DNA from: DATGUN01 sp035301285
GTDB lineage: Bacteria > Bacillota > Bacilli > Bacillales > Amphibacillaceae
Assembly: GCA_035301285.1 (NCBI GenBank)
Contig: DATGUN010000018.1
Coordinates: 1 to 64,000, forward strand
Direction of reading: 5' to 3'
DNA length: 64,000 nucleotides
Shown in pieces: positions 1 to 8,931 of this stretch. Below the pieces are notes generated by a model. That model saw only the letters and a program-made list of their open reading frames with translations, was not told the DNA's origin and ran no database searches. Numbering within the stretch: position 1 is the stretch's first letter; every line of letters starts with the position of its first letter. A program made the position numbers and the translations under genes.

Positions 1-50
1 ATTAAATTACCTGTTTGGTGTATTAGTTGATGTAACTTTGATATAATATC

Positions 51-120
51 CATGAAAAGGCCTCTTTCTAAAATGTATTTGCCGGGTAAGCATACATTTT
101 ATGATAGAGTGCCTTTTCAT
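51..120. terminator. Bidirectional terminator-like hairpin
   Basis: Long inverted repeat: the arm beginning ATGAAAAGGC pairs with the arm ending GCCTTTTCAT, with further pairing of AAAATGTAT and ATACATTTT around a short loop. A T-run follows on the plus strand, so it can end transcription of a gene lying left of the window; it also lies downstream of the minus-strand small gene at 181-324. Confidence 0.6.
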
Positions 121-180
121 TTTTTTCCAGGAACTTAATGAATATTTCCACCGAGAACTATTTTACACATACTTTTAAAT

Positions 181-324
181 CTAGAGGTCAGGCATACGTT
201 TACTTATGTGATTATCAGGAATCCTTTGATTGATGACAGCTATTACCCTAACCAGCCTGGACAGTGCCTCTTCCAATTGTTCAATTCGCTCATTCAACAT
301 TGCCAGATCATTTCGATCATGCAT
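181..324 (-). CDS. Small coiled-coil protein A (47 aa), unknown function
   Basis: A 47-residue ORF read from the minus strand, shorter than usual gene-calling cut-offs. The start ATG (324-322) follows a good Shine-Dalgarno (GGGAGTG, about 6 nt away). The product begins MHDRNDLAML and has one amphipathic helix rich in Glu and Leu (LNERIEQLEEALSRLV), then a polar tail. It resembles the neighbouring 61-aa protein at 445-630: both have a segment of the form EE..(T/S).L(L/V)..IA..N.R(I/V). I do not recognise the family. The paralogy and the ribosome binding site are the reasons for calling it a gene; a function cannot be assigned. Confidence 0.5.
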   Translation of the reverse strand: MHDRNDLAMLNERIEQLEEALSRLVRVIAVINQRIPDNHISKRMPDL

Positions 325-368
325 AAACAATCACTCCCATCTATATGATTCAGTTTCTTTTCAGATTA

Positions 369-400
369 TGAAAAGTAGCTTGAGGGTAAGCTACTTTTCA
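369..400. terminator. Perfect 13-bp hairpin between two small genes
   Basis: TGAAAAGTAGCTT and AAGCTACTTTTCA form a perfect 13-bp stem around a 6-nt loop. It lies between the two small minus-strand genes. There is no clean U-tract after it, so it may be a weak terminator or an mRNA-stabilising hairpin. Confidence 0.4.
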
Positions 401-444
401 AATTGAGGCGTCGTGCGAGGATGGATGAGGAATATAGAAAGCTA

Positions 445-630
445 TTATTTCGAGGAAAACATAGATGCAGGAATGGATGAACTGGACCCTACAAAATAAT
501 CATCGTATAAATGAGAAACACGACGATTGGTTGTAGCTATGATTTCCAAAAGTTGTGTAATGGTCTCCTCATGTTGCGCAACTTTAACTTTTAACTGTTG
601 GAGTTCTTTTATGACCGTTTCATCCACCAT
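445..630 (-). CDS. Small coiled-coil protein B (61 aa), unknown function
   Basis: The open frame extends upstream to 951, but the ribosome binding site AGGAGGGG lies just before the ATG at 630, giving a 61-residue protein that starts MVDETVIKELQQ. It holds an amphipathic coiled coil (ELQQLKVKVAQHEETITQLL) and a Ser-rich C-terminus. It is a likely paralog of the 47-aa protein immediately downstream. Two perfect Spo0A boxes lie 84-190 bp upstream of the start, so control by the sporulation phosphorelay is possible. No known domain is recognised. Confidence 0.6.
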   Translation of the reverse strand: MVDETVIKELQQLKVKVAQHEETITQLLEIIATTNRRVSHLYDDYFVGSSSSIPASMFSSK

Positions 631-713
631 ATCCCCTCCTTTCATATTTGACTTATTTATAACACGAATAGGCCTAATGACCCAAATTGCTATTTTCCAT
701 TTTTGGGTAGTGT

Positions 714-722
714 TTCGACAAA
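714..722 (-). promoter_or_regulatory. Spo0A box (perfect match)
   Basis: The minus strand reads TTTGTCGAA, the full Spo0A-box consensus. It is one of two copies in the divergent gap between the minus-strand small gene (start 630) and the plus-strand metallopeptidase (start 917). Which gene it controls cannot be told from sequence. Confidence 0.5.
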
Positions 723-809
723 AACCGACATATTGTTTTCTCATTTTGGCCATATAACCAGCCATTTCCATATATTTTTTCGAGTCAGAAATCAATTTTT
801 GGAGATTTG

Positions 810-818
810 TTCGACAAA
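810..818 (-). promoter_or_regulatory. Spo0A box (second perfect match)
   Basis: A second exact TTTGTCGAA on the minus strand, 96 bp from the first copy and 99 bp before the TTG start of the metallopeptidase gene. Two exact 9-mers in a 286-bp gap are unlikely by chance. Confidence 0.5.
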
Positions 819-916
819 ATTTGACACGAAGGTGCGAACTTAAGCACATGTTCTTATGAAACCTTTCTTTTGCATGAACCGTAATGCTATACAAGACGAC
901 TGGGGAGGGATATTCA

Positions 917-2107
917 TTGGGGAAAAGAACCTTGGGTATATTCGGAATCATTATCGTATGTTTAGCTGCCGGCTCCTATTTAATCACAAAGACAATAAGT
1001 GAAGGAGCCACTGGTGAAAGTGAGGAAAACACTGAAGTCGATTCCAATAAATCTTCGAATGACAACGGAGAAGAAAATGATTCAACCAGTAAGGATCAAG
1101 GAGAGGTATTGCAGGACCTTATGGATGAATCCAAACAATTCCCGGAAGACTATGTAACAGCTGGAGAAGAATGTAAAGCGATCGAGGATACATTGGAACG
1201 CGGGGATTGTTTCCAAGATACGAATAAAAATCATTTGGATTGGTATATGAATACCGAAAAAGAGGACTTTTATTTCTCATATCAACATAATCAGGATCAA
1301 TGGAACAACGTTTTCTATTATTCTATTGATGAAGATGATGAGCTGGATACATTGTACGAAACGGATTATTTTAATACTTATATGGACGATTTGGACTCCA
1401 ATGACATTCAATTGAATCATATCAAGGATACAGTCAATGAAAACTGGTATGTTTTTTCGGGAATCATTCCGAAAGAATATCGGCAGGATCTTAAATACGT
1501 TTATTTAACAGACACTGGAAAAGATTTCGTTTTTGCGGTCGGCCGACACGAAGATGAACCGAGCGATCAGACATTCATGTTTTCACATAACATGACAGAG
1601 TATATCCCCTATTATAAATCGACGTTCATCCATGAATTTGGTCATGTATTGACGCTCAACGAGCAACAGGTGGACATTGATGAGGATGCTTATTCTTCAG
1701 AGAACGAGGAACTTCATGATAAAAAAGAGGCTGCATGCGATACTTATTACGAAAGGGGATGCATGAAAGAAAATAGTTATTTATACGAATATTATCTAGC
1801 GTTCTGGGAGGATATATCCGATGCGTATGAATCGATCGATTGGAAAGATGAAACGGATTACACGGAATTCTTTTATGAAAATGAAGATCGGTTCATGAAC
1901 AGTTATCAAGGTACGAGTCCAGTAGAGGATATTGCGGATGCTTTTTCACAGTTTGTCATGTCCAACAGCCAAGATATAGAAAAACACGACGAATTGAAAT
2001 ATGATAAACTCCGATTTTTCTATGATTATGAGGAGCTGGTTGAACTACGAACCGACATCCTGGAAAATTTATATGATCTATCTGTAACTGATGAAATATT
2101 ATATTAA
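917..2107 (+). CDS. Secreted or membrane-anchored HExxH zinc metallopeptidase
   Basis: Translation most likely starts at TTG 917, six bases after GGGGAGGGA, giving about 396 residues. The N-terminus has a positively charged start and one hydrophobic segment (LGIFGIIIVCLAAGSYLI), so the protein is exported or anchored by an uncleaved signal. A Ser/Asn/Glu-rich linker follows, then a very acidic domain with the zinc motif HEFGH at residues 239-243. A downstream EDIADAFSQF segment is like the helix that often carries the third ligand or supports the fold in gluzincins. Four cysteines could form disulfides outside the cell. The fold assignment comes from the motif only; the substrate is unknown. 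A terminator follows. Confidence 0.75.
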   Translation: MGKRTLGIFGIIIVCLAAGSYLITKTISEGATGESEENTEVDSNKSSNDNGEENDSTSKDQGEVLQDLMDESKQFPEDYVTAGEECKAIEDTLERGDCFQDTNKNHLDWYMNTEKEDFYFSYQHNQDQWNNVFYYSIDEDDELDTLYETDYFNTYMDDLDSNDIQLNHIKDTVNENWYVFSGIIPKEYRQDLKYVYLTDTGKDFVFAVGRHEDEPSDQTFMFSHNMTEYIPYYKSTFIHEFGHVLTLNEQQVDIDEDAYSSENEELHDKKEAACDTYYERGCMKENSYLYEYYLAFWEDISDAYESIDWKDETDYTEFFYENEDRFMNSYQGTSPVEDIADAFSQFVMSNSQDIEKHDELKYDKLRFFYDYEELVELRTDILENLYDLSVTDEILY

Positions 2108-2123
2108 ACAAATGGATACAAAG

Positions 2124-2171
2124 AACAGCCGCCTTGTGCAGGAAATAATTAACACAAGAACGGCTGTTTTT
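2124..2171 (+). terminator. Rho-independent terminator
   Basis: AACAGCCG pairs with CGGCTGTT, with CTTGTG/CACAAG pairing inside, followed by a T-run. It lies just after the metallopeptidase gene and before the convergent aminopeptidase gene. Confidence 0.7.
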
Positions 2172-2218
2172 CGATATCATCGTTTTATTTAATAGGACTC
2201 TGTCTAAACCCGAATCGT

Positions 2219-3601
2219 TTATTTTGAAACATAATTCGTATAATCTGCCAGTAATCTTGCTCCAAACCCGCTTGCAGATTTAGTATAATATCCTTTTTCT
2301 TCCCCCATCATTACGCTTGCCATATCAACATGGAGCCATCTACAAGATGTTGGAACAAAACGTCGAAGGAATAAACCAGCAGTGATCGAACCTGCTTCCC
2401 CTTTTGAACTCATATTGGAAAAGTCCGCATAATCACTGTTCAAATAACTGTCATAGGCATCTACTAATGGCATCGGCCAGTTAAAATCTCCATTTTCATC
2501 CCCGATTTTTTTCATCTCAAGAGACAATTCTTCATCGCCAAAAACACCTGCCAATTTTGTTCCGAGTGCATTTCCGATTGCGCCCGTCAATGTCGCTATA
2601 TCAACAACGTAATCGGCATTCAGCTCACCAGAACGGATAAGCGCATCAGCCAATATAAGACGACCTTCTGCATCGGTGTTTCCGACTTGTACATGATGTC
2701 CATTTTTATATGTGATGATTTCACCTGGCAAAACAGCTTTACTGTCAGGCATATTTTCAACCATCGGTATGAGTGCAACAACATTTACGTTCGCATTGGA
2801 TTCGGCAAGAAGTTTCATGGCTCCAGCTACAGCGGCGGATCCCCCCATGTCCATGCGCATGGAGCTGATATCCCGTCCACTTTTCAAACTAATCCCGCCA
2901 GTATCAAAGGTAACCCCTTTTCCGACCAATGCGACAAGTGGTTTGGACGCATCATTGCAATACGTCATTTCAACAAATGAAGCATTATATTCGCTTCCAC
3001 GGTTAACCGTCAAAACACCTTGCATATCCATTTCTTCTAACTTTTCTTGATCATACACGCGTACTTCTACATCCGTATCCGCAAATTCTTTTTGTAAAAC
3101 GGAAGGATATGTTTCCGGATTCAGAACGTTTGAAAGTTCATTCATCAAATCACGGGTAAAGGATGTAGCTTTTGCACGGATGAGTCCCGATTCATATGCG
3201 GATGCCACACTATTTCCATTCACGGTCAATTGCGTCGCCGGTGGTGTCGGTTCGTTTTTATACTTTGAAAACGTATATGTACCAAGCTTCCATCCCTCTA
3301 CAAATGCCATCACAGCTGATTCATCTGATAATGCTGAAAAACCTTCTGTAAGCTGTCCTGCCTCGACCGTTGCTCGATCCACTTTGTTTTGTGTCAATAT
3401 CCGGGCTATTTCTCCTGCCATCATTCGTACATCTTCACTCGTTCCCTTTTCCGCGGCTCCTTTTCGGATAACAACATAAAATTTTTCTTCCAAAAATACG
3501 GTATTGAACGATGCCGTGCTGTTTTCTATAAATTCATACAACCGGTCATTGTTCTTCATTCGACGATCATCAGAAAAAATAATGGATGTGTCTTCACTCA
3601 T
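2219..3601 (-). CDS. pepA: M17 leucyl aminopeptidase
   Basis: Cytosolic leucine aminopeptidase of family M17, releasing N-terminal residues from peptides with two divalent metals. The C-terminal catalytic half is fully recognisable: the GKGVTFDTGG metal-ligand segment, MRMDMGGSAAV, and the signature NTDAEGRL. The N-terminal half is the divergent regulatory domain. Length (460 aa) is near the usual 480-500. The start ATG is preceded by AGGAGGG. It is probably the counterpart of B. subtilis YuiE. It stands alone, with a terminator-like hairpin on its upstream side. Confidence 0.93.
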   Translation of the reverse strand: MSEDTSIIFSDDRRMKNNDRLYEFIENSTASFNTVFLEEKFYVVIRKGAAEKGTSEDVRMMAGEIARILTQNKVDRATVEAGQLTEGFSALSDESAVMAFVEGWKLGTYTFSKYKNEPTPPATQLTVNGNSVASAYESGLIRAKATSFTRDLMNELSNVLNPETYPSVLQKEFADTDVEVRVYDQEKLEEMDMQGVLTVNRGSEYNASFVEMTYCNDASKPLVALVGKGVTFDTGGISLKSGRDISSMRMDMGGSAAVAGAMKLLAESNANVNVVALIPMVENMPDSKAVLPGEIITYKNGHHVQVGNTDAEGRLILADALIRSGELNADYVVDIATLTGAIGNALGTKLAGVFGDEELSLEMKKIGDENGDFNWPMPLVDAYDSYLNSDYADFSNMSSKGEAGSITAGLFLRRFVPTSCRWLHVDMASVMMGEEKGYYTKSASGFGARLLADYTNYVSK

Positions 3602-3686
3602 TCCCTTTCCCTCCTGTTTATTTTTTATCCTCTCTTATATTTTATAGCATATTTCGACACTCGAAGTAAAAAGACACGCCTTATTT

Positions 3687-3720
3687 AAAAAAGGTTGCAG
3701 TACAAAACTGCAACCTTTTA
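3687..3720. terminator. Bidirectional terminator
   Basis: AAAAGGTTGCAG and CTGCAACCTTTT form a perfect 12-bp stem with a 7-nt loop, immediately after the stop of the minus-strand ytxJ gene. The A-run on one side and T-run on the other suit both directions. Confidence 0.75.
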
Positions 3721-3724
3721 CAAC

Positions 3725-4066
3725 TCACATCGATAATTCATTTTTTATCGCTTCGGCTGTTATGTTTGAATGGGATGTATGCCAAGATACTTCTTTGTTA
3801 TCGATCAAGAAAATTTGAGGTGATTCATGTTTTATCTTCGTGTCTGCTTCTACATGATTGGATATGTTCCTATTCTCGATAACCTTGATTACATAAGCGC
3901 TAAGGCTATCATCGGCATGGTTCAAAAAAGATTGATATTCATCGAATGCTGTGGCACTGATCGGACATGTTGTACTATGTTTAAACAAAAGAACCGGATG
4001 TGTCTTCGATTCCTCCATCAATTTTTCATATCCATTTGTCGATTGTATCTCCTGTAAATCAACCAT
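3725..4066 (-). CDS. ytxJ: YtxJ family bacillithiol-linked monothiol protein
   Basis: A 113-residue thioredoxin-fold protein of the YtxJ (DUF2847) family, thought to act in bacillithiol-dependent redox reactions. The single redox cysteine sits in STTCPISATAF, a monothiol CPIS motif in the bacilliredoxin position. The cis-Pro region ESPQIFLI and the C-terminal helix are present. The start is set at ATG 4066 because GGAGGTGGAT lies 6 bases before it; the frame is open 18 nt further upstream without a site. YtxJ is a general stress protein in B. subtilis; I saw no clear SigB promoter here. Confidence 0.88.
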   Translation of the reverse strand: MVDLQEIQSTNGYEKLMEESKTHPVLLFKHSTTCPISATAFDEYQSFLNHADDSLSAYVIKVIENRNISNHVEADTKIKHESPQIFLIDNKEVSWHTSHSNITAEAIKNELSM

Positions 4067-4147
4067 TTTAATATCCACCTCCATATTTGCATCACCTTAA
4101 TTGTAGGGGATTGTACATTTTTTCGCCAATGATTGGCTTCATGAAAC

Positions 4148-5182
4148 TCATGAAACACCACTTTCCAATATCGCAAATGATTGTGTATCACAGTCTATTT
4201 CCGCCATCGCTCCATAAGGCAAAATAAACTTTGGCTCCGTGTGGCCGAAATTCATATTATACAAAACAGGCAAATCTGTTAAACCACACTCCACCATGAC
4301 CGTACGAATCACATCTTTATACTCATCATAATACGTTTCATCTTTCGGTTTGGCAAAAACGATCCCTTTAGCTTGATGTAAAATGCCCTGGGCGGCATAA
4401 TTACGAAGCCATCGCATTATCATTTCAGGTTTTGTTTTTTCCTCAGATGTTTCAAAAAATAAAATGGCGTCATCCCAATGCGTTTCTTTCGGCCAAAGTA
4501 CTGTCCCTTTTGCAAACTCCAGTACCTCGATACAACCGCCGATAAGTCGTCCTTTTACTTTTCCTATTCCCTGAAGCAGCTCATTACCGGTATGCGACGT
4601 AAACGTGCGTCTTATATTTTGATTGGCAGGGTCTGTCCATTCCAGCATGTCACTCGTCCACTCTTTGGCGGGCTCGATCGTACCGAGCACTTCATCCGAA
4701 AACAACGTTCTTTTCACCATATCAATCGTATAAGAGGGCATTTCAACGTTTTCAGCAAAGTCTGTTAAAATTGCGGGACCGTAAAACGAAGATAGGCCAG
4801 CGTGATGACAAAATAAATGAGAAATTGTTACATCTGAATAACCCATCACGATTTTCGGATGCTTCCGTACCACATCAAAATCGATATATGGAAGCAGACG
4901 GATACTATCATCCCCACCGATATTGGCAATGATACCTTTGATCGAGTCATCACGGAATGCTGTCATGAAATCTTCTGCGCGAGCCTCGGGATGATTAGAC
5001 AGATAATCAATCCCTTTCAAACTATTCGGCATCGGAATGACTTCAAGTCCAAAAATCTCTTCCAGCCGTCGGACACCTTGTTCGTAACGTGGGCGGATCG
5101 CTTTTTCGCCCGCCAGTCCCGAAGATGGACTGATTGTTGCGACTTTATCACCTTTCTTAAGTTTCTCGGGTTTCAGCAACAT
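4148..5182 (-). CDS. S66 family LD-carboxypeptidase (MccF-like)
   Basis: Serine carboxypeptidase of family S66, related to LdcA (murein recycling) and MccF (microcin C self-immunity). The nucleophile motif is GYSD with Ser116. The Glu and His of the Ser-Glu-His triad are likely in GGCIEVLEF and NFGHTEPKF. The GGDDSIRLLPYIDF segment is typical of the MccF branch rather than of LdcA. Length (344 aa) is normal. The ribosome binding site GGAAAGG lies before the ATG. Its neighbour at 5334 is a penicillin-binding-like hydrolase, so a murein-peptide role is plausible but not proven. Confidence 0.88.
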   Translation of the reverse strand: MLLKPEKLKKGDKVATISPSSGLAGEKAIRPRYEQGVRRLEEIFGLEVIPMPNSLKGIDYLSNHPEARAEDFMTAFRDDSIKGIIANIGGDDSIRLLPYIDFDVVRKHPKIVMGYSDVTISHLFCHHAGLSSFYGPAILTDFAENVEMPSYTIDMVKRTLFSDEVLGTIEPAKEWTSDMLEWTDPANQNIRRTFTSHTGNELLQGIGKVKGRLIGGCIEVLEFAKGTVLWPKETHWDDAILFFETSEEKTKPEMIMRWLRNYAAQGILHQAKGIVFAKPKDETYYDEYKDVIRTVMVECGLTDLPVLYNMNFGHTEPKFILPYGAMAEIDCDTQSFAILESGVS

Positions 5183-5333
5183 GGCAATATAACATCCTTT
5201 CCTTATTTTTCACACCTGCTTCAAACATGTCAAACATTTTTTCGATCACCTGAGCAGGATACCCCAACCTAGCTAAATTGGCTACGGACTGCCAGAACTA
5301 CCATGAATCAATTCATCGGCACCGTGAATCTCA
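5183..5333 (-). other. Gene-poor spacer, possible remnant of a coding sequence
   Basis: On the minus strand this spacer encodes, in two adjoining frames, protein-like stretches (about 'DEIHGADELIHGSSG' and then 'SVANLARLGYPAQVIEKMF'), with stop codons in the first part and no start codon or ribosome binding site. This could be a decayed C-terminal fragment of an old gene. I cannot name the family, and chance is not excluded. Confidence 0.2.
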
Positions 5334-6755
5334 TCACCATGTCATGTTTTCATTCAATGATTCATTTTTCATTTTCGGCAACCAACGCATCCCCCGGAAA
5401 ATGCCTGTTACATCCTGATGGGCATCGACAGTGAACACGATCTTTTTCCCTGATTGCATGACAAACTCATTCGCAGCACACGGACAAAGCCTGATAGAGC
5501 CACTATCTTGCTCTATGAAAAGACGTCCATTATAACAAGTGACATGGACTTCATGACCCTCCAATGTTTGATAGAGTCCGGCATATTGTTTCAATTCTTC
5601 TGTTGTCATCGAAAATTCCGGCAACGTTTCCTCTTCTTTGATACCCGACAACTGATTCAACGCTGTTATGGCTAATCCTTCCGCATCAGCATCCGCTATA
5701 TTCATCAGGACACACACCGATAGACCTTTTTCTTTTGAAAATTGTATATTTGATGATACACCTTTAATGCTTCCACCGTGCCCGAAAAACTGATGGCCAT
5801 CCCTTTCATGGATTTGCAAACCATATCCATACTGACCCCCATTAGGGAGTGTGACATGTGGGGTCATCATTTTTTCAATGCTTTTTTTTGACACAATTCG
5901 CTTACCTCCCACAAGCCCATCAAAATGAAATACATCCATATACGTCATTAAATCGCTGGCACTCGCTTTCAATGATCCATTGGAATAAATCGCTCCGACG
6001 TTCCACCAGACGGGCGAATGAAACACGTCTCTTTCTTTATCTTTTGTATAGGCATACAATTCGGTGACGTTTTCTTTTCCACTTAAAGTCTCCGTCAAAA
6101 ATACAGATCGATCCATATTGAGTGGACTCAGAATTTGTTTATCCATATATGATGTGAATGTCATACCACTGGCTCTTTCGATGATTTCCTGCAAGAGGGC
6201 ATAGCCTTCGTTCGAATAATTGAATACCTTACCAGGTGGCCCAAGCAGTGAAAAATCCATCCGCCCGATGACATCCAATATATCGAGAACAGATTCAACG
6301 GGCTGATTCGCTTCAGGAATGTCGCCAAAAAGATATGGCCCATCCGGATCATCCTCAATACTTGCAGCTCGTGCTAGATGTACAGCGGGTAAACCCGGAA
6401 GTCCGGAGGTATGTGTCAATAGATGGTGAATGGTCAAGTGTTCTGTATAGGTGATTTTAGGCCATTTAAATTCTGGCAGCCACCGGATAACCGGATCTTC
6501 CACCGTCAATTTCCCGGCATCTTCCAATTGCATAATGGCCAGAGCAACAACGGATTTTGTAATCGAAGCGACGCCAAATATCGTATCAGGTGTGACAGAC
6601 AGCCGCTTCTCCCGATCACGATATCCATACATTTTTTGAAATATACGTTCTCCATCCTGCGACGCAATCAATGCCATACCAGGAATTTTTGCGGATTGAC
6701 ACCTTTTCTCTAGCATCCGATCTAATTCATCAAGTGTTTGTTGCGTATAAGGCAT
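5334..6755 (-). CDS. Beta-lactamase / penicillin-binding-like serine hydrolase
   Basis: Class C beta-lactamase-fold serine hydrolase (Pfam Beta-lactamase type) with an extra C-terminal domain like that of D-aminopeptidase/PBP4*-type proteins. The SxxK motif is SITK (Ser64, Lys67), the YxN motif is YSN (Tyr180-Asn182), and the third element is HGG in FFGHGGSIKG. There is no signal peptide, so it is probably cytoplasmic and more likely an esterase or peptidase than a true resistance beta-lactamase. The ATG follows AGGGGGAG. It lies 30 bp after the aminotransferase gene on the same strand, so co-transcription is possible. Confidence 0.85.
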   Translation of the reverse strand: MPYTQQTLDELDRMLEKRCQSAKIPGMALIASQDGERIFQKMYGYRDREKRLSVTPDTIFGVASITKSVVALAIMQLEDAGKLTVEDPVIRWLPEFKWPKITYTEHLTIHHLLTHTSGLPGLPAVHLARAASIEDDPDGPYLFGDIPEANQPVESVLDILDVIGRMDFSLLGPPGKVFNYSNEGYALLQEIIERASGMTFTSYMDKQILSPLNMDRSVFLTETLSGKENVTELYAYTKDKERDVFHSPVWWNVGAIYSNGSLKASASDLMTYMDVFHFDGLVGGKRIVSKKSIEKMMTPHVTLPNGGQYGYGLQIHERDGHQFFGHGGSIKGVSSNIQFSKEKGLSVCVLMNIADADAEGLAITALNQLSGIKEEETLPEFSMTTEELKQYAGLYQTLEGHEVHVTCYNGRLFIEQDSGSIRLCPCAANEFVMQSGKKIVFTVDAHQDVTGIFRGMRWLPKMKNESLNENMTW

Positions 6756-6785
6756 GAAACTCCCCCTATTTCTTCATCCATTGTT

Positions 6786-7958
6786 TTAAAACAAGTTCAG
6801 CTTACCAATCCGGTCAACAGCTTCTTGCAAACGTTCCTCGGTGTCCAATAAGCCAACCCTGACATAACCTTCGCCTGATTGACCAAATCCATTCCCCGGT
6901 GCGACAACGACATGTGCTTTCTCCAATAGTACATCCGCAAAAGATTCAGACGTATACCCTTCCGGAATTGGCAACCAAGCAAAGAAAGTCCCAGCGGGTG
7001 CCTCTACATCCCATCCTATTTCGCGAACCGCATTGATAAAACAGTTTCGCCGCGCTTCATATGTATCTGCCAATTGTCTGACAGGCGTTTGATCTCCCTT
7101 AAGCGCTTCTGCGGCAGCATGTTGAATGGCACCGAATAAGCTCACATATAAATGATCTTGGATAAGATTCAAACTTTCTACAACAGAAGGATTCCCGACT
7201 GCAAATGCGACCCGCCAACCTGCCATATTATATGTCTTTGACATGGTATACATTTCGACACCGATATCTTTCGCACCGGATGTTTGCAAAAAACTTCTTG
7301 GCTTTTTGCCATCAAAACCGATGGCACCGTATGCAAAATCATGTACGACACATATATCATATTTTTTGGCAAGTTCAACTGTCTCATCAAAGAATGCTTC
7401 TGTAGCCGTGGCCGCTGTCGGGTTGTTGGGATAATTCAGGAACATCAGCTTAGCTTGTTCAAGGATGGACTCTGACAGATGCTTATAATCCGGTAAAAAG
7501 TCATTTTCTTTTAAGAGCGGCATAAACTCGGTTGCTGCATCAGCGAGTGCTATACCTGATAAATAATCCGGATAACCGGGATCAGGCAACAAAGCCAAAT
7601 CACCGGAATCCAACAAACATTGACTCACTTCCACAAGCCCTGTTTTAGCACCGAATAAAACAGCGACTTCTCTTCCGGGATCAACCGTAACATCATATTC
7701 ACGTTTATAAAATGCTGCTACTGCTTCTTTCAAATAATCAAAACCCTGAAACGGTGAATATTTATGATTAACGGGGTCTTCTGCCGCCTTTTGAAGTGCC
7801 TTCACGATATGATCTGGTGTTGGCAGATCGGGATTCCCCTGTCCCAATATGATGACATCGTGCCCTTTTTCTTTAAGATCCTGTGTCTTTTTCACAAGAC
7901 GTGCAAAAAACTGTTCGGGAAGCCGTTTTAGGGTTTCCGATTGTGTAAATGTGTGCAT
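6786..7958 (-). CDS. PLP-dependent class I aminotransferase, MtnE-like
   Basis: Fold-type I aminotransferase of 390 residues. The PLP lysine is Lys241 in YTMSKTYNMAGWR, the pyridine-binding Asp is in HDFAYG (Asp207), and NYPNNPT is the usual Asn segment. From memory the sequence is close to B. subtilis MtnE (YkrV), which converts ketomethylthiobutyrate to methionine. Segments such as GQGNPD.PTP.HIV and GYVRVGLL support this. None of the other mtn salvage genes is nearby, so substrate choice (Met, branched-chain or aromatic) stays open. Confidence 0.85.
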   Translation of the reverse strand: MHTFTQSETLKRLPEQFFARLVKKTQDLKEKGHDVIILGQGNPDLPTPDHIVKALQKAAEDPVNHKYSPFQGFDYLKEAVAAFYKREYDVTVDPGREVAVLFGAKTGLVEVSQCLLDSGDLALLPDPGYPDYLSGIALADAATEFMPLLKENDFLPDYKHLSESILEQAKLMFLNYPNNPTAATATEAFFDETVELAKKYDICVVHDFAYGAIGFDGKKPRSFLQTSGAKDIGVEMYTMSKTYNMAGWRVAFAVGNPSVVESLNLIQDHLYVSLFGAIQHAAAEALKGDQTPVRQLADTYEARRNCFINAVREIGWDVEAPAGTFFAWLPIPEGYTSESFADVLLEKAHVVVAPGNGFGQSGEGYVRVGLLDTEERLQEAVDRIGKLNLF

Positions 7959-8132
7959 GAACCATCACCCCTTGCCTTGTTTAGCTTCATGTTAGCGGTT
8001 CTGACATCTTTTGTAAAGGGTGTCGGTTAGTCCCTGCAGAAATTCATGATAAGATAGGATAAACTTATAAAATTAAAGAATACATATTCATAGGACCCCT
8101 TTTTAGGACAGATGGATGCAAGGAGATATGTA

Positions 8133-8834
8133 ATGGATAAATGGTTTTATAATCCGGAAAACCCGTTCAATATGTGGGAAACAGCACACGTGATTACAAT
8201 CGGTTTCGCTTTGATATGTTTCGCCTGTGTGTTCATTTTTCAAAAATCATTGAAACCATATAGAAGAAAGATCCGTTTGACTGTCGGATGGACTTTGCTC
8301 ATCAGCCGTCTCAGTCTGGATTATTGGTATATTTCGAATGATCAATGGTATGTGAGTTCATCATTGCCATTTGAATTATGCAGCATCGCTTCTATCATGT
8401 GTGCCATCATGTTGCTGACAAAAAGCAAGGTTTTATTTGAAGTATTTTATTTTATAGCGATAGGCGGTGCGATACAAGCCATTCTGACTCCGGAATTATT
8501 GCTTGGTTTTCCACAATATCGCTTTATCCAATTTTTTCTTGATCACACACTATTGATTATGGCTCCTTTAATAATGATCAGCCTGTACAATTATACAATC
8601 ACTTTCAAATCATTGATAAAATCTTTTTTAACGTTAAACTTGATTGCGGTACTCGTATATATCATAAACCATCTGATCAATGCCAATTATATGTTTTTGA
8701 TGCATAAGCCTCGTACAGCGAGCATCATTGATTACTTGGGGCCATATCCTTATTATATTTTATCCCTTGAAGCAGTGGCTTTCATGATGTTTATGATTTT
8801 ATATTTACCTTTTTCCAGGAAAAAAGGAACTTAA
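8133..8834 (+). CDS. ywaF: YwaF family integral membrane protein (TIGR02206)
   Basis: About 233 residues with six or seven hydrophobic segments and the YwaF-family start (WFYNPENPFNMWETAHV). The start is ATG 8133, directly preceded by AAGGAGATATGTA; the ORF is open 21 nt further upstream without a site. Features typical of the family are the RLSLDYWYI and PFELCSIAS segments. The function of YwaF is unknown. A strong bidirectional terminator separates it from the convergent spore-protein gene. Confidence 0.85.
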   Translation: MDKWFYNPENPFNMWETAHVITIGFALICFACVFIFQKSLKPYRRKIRLTVGWTLLISRLSLDYWYISNDQWYVSSSLPFELCSIASIMCAIMLLTKSKVLFEVFYFIAIGGAIQAILTPELLLGFPQYRFIQFFLDHTLLIMAPLIMISLYNYTITFKSLIKSFLTLNLIAVLVYIINHLINANYMFLMHKPRTASIIDYLGPYPYYILSLEAVAFMMFMILYLPFSRKKGT

Positions 8835-8894
8835 AAGCAATCGATCCTGCAAAATATTTGGTTGTCGGAACGAGCCACAGCCTAATCTTCTCGC

Positions 8895-8925
8895 AAAAAA
8901 GGAGCCTTTTTAGGGCTCCTTTTTT
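8895..8925. terminator. Bidirectional rho-independent terminator
   Basis: AAAAAAGGAGCC and GGCTCCTTTTTT form a perfect stem with a 7-nt loop, between the convergent ywaF and ssp genes. Confidence 0.85.
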
Positions 8926-8931
8926 GTCCGG

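Noticed and set aside
5334..6755. Antibiotic-resistance beta-lactamase
   Set aside because: No signal peptide, and an extra C-terminal domain as in esterase or D-aminopeptidase relatives.
7959..8132. SAM riboswitch before the MtnE-like gene
   Set aside because: No S-box core or terminator/antiterminator structure is visible in the 174-bp gap.
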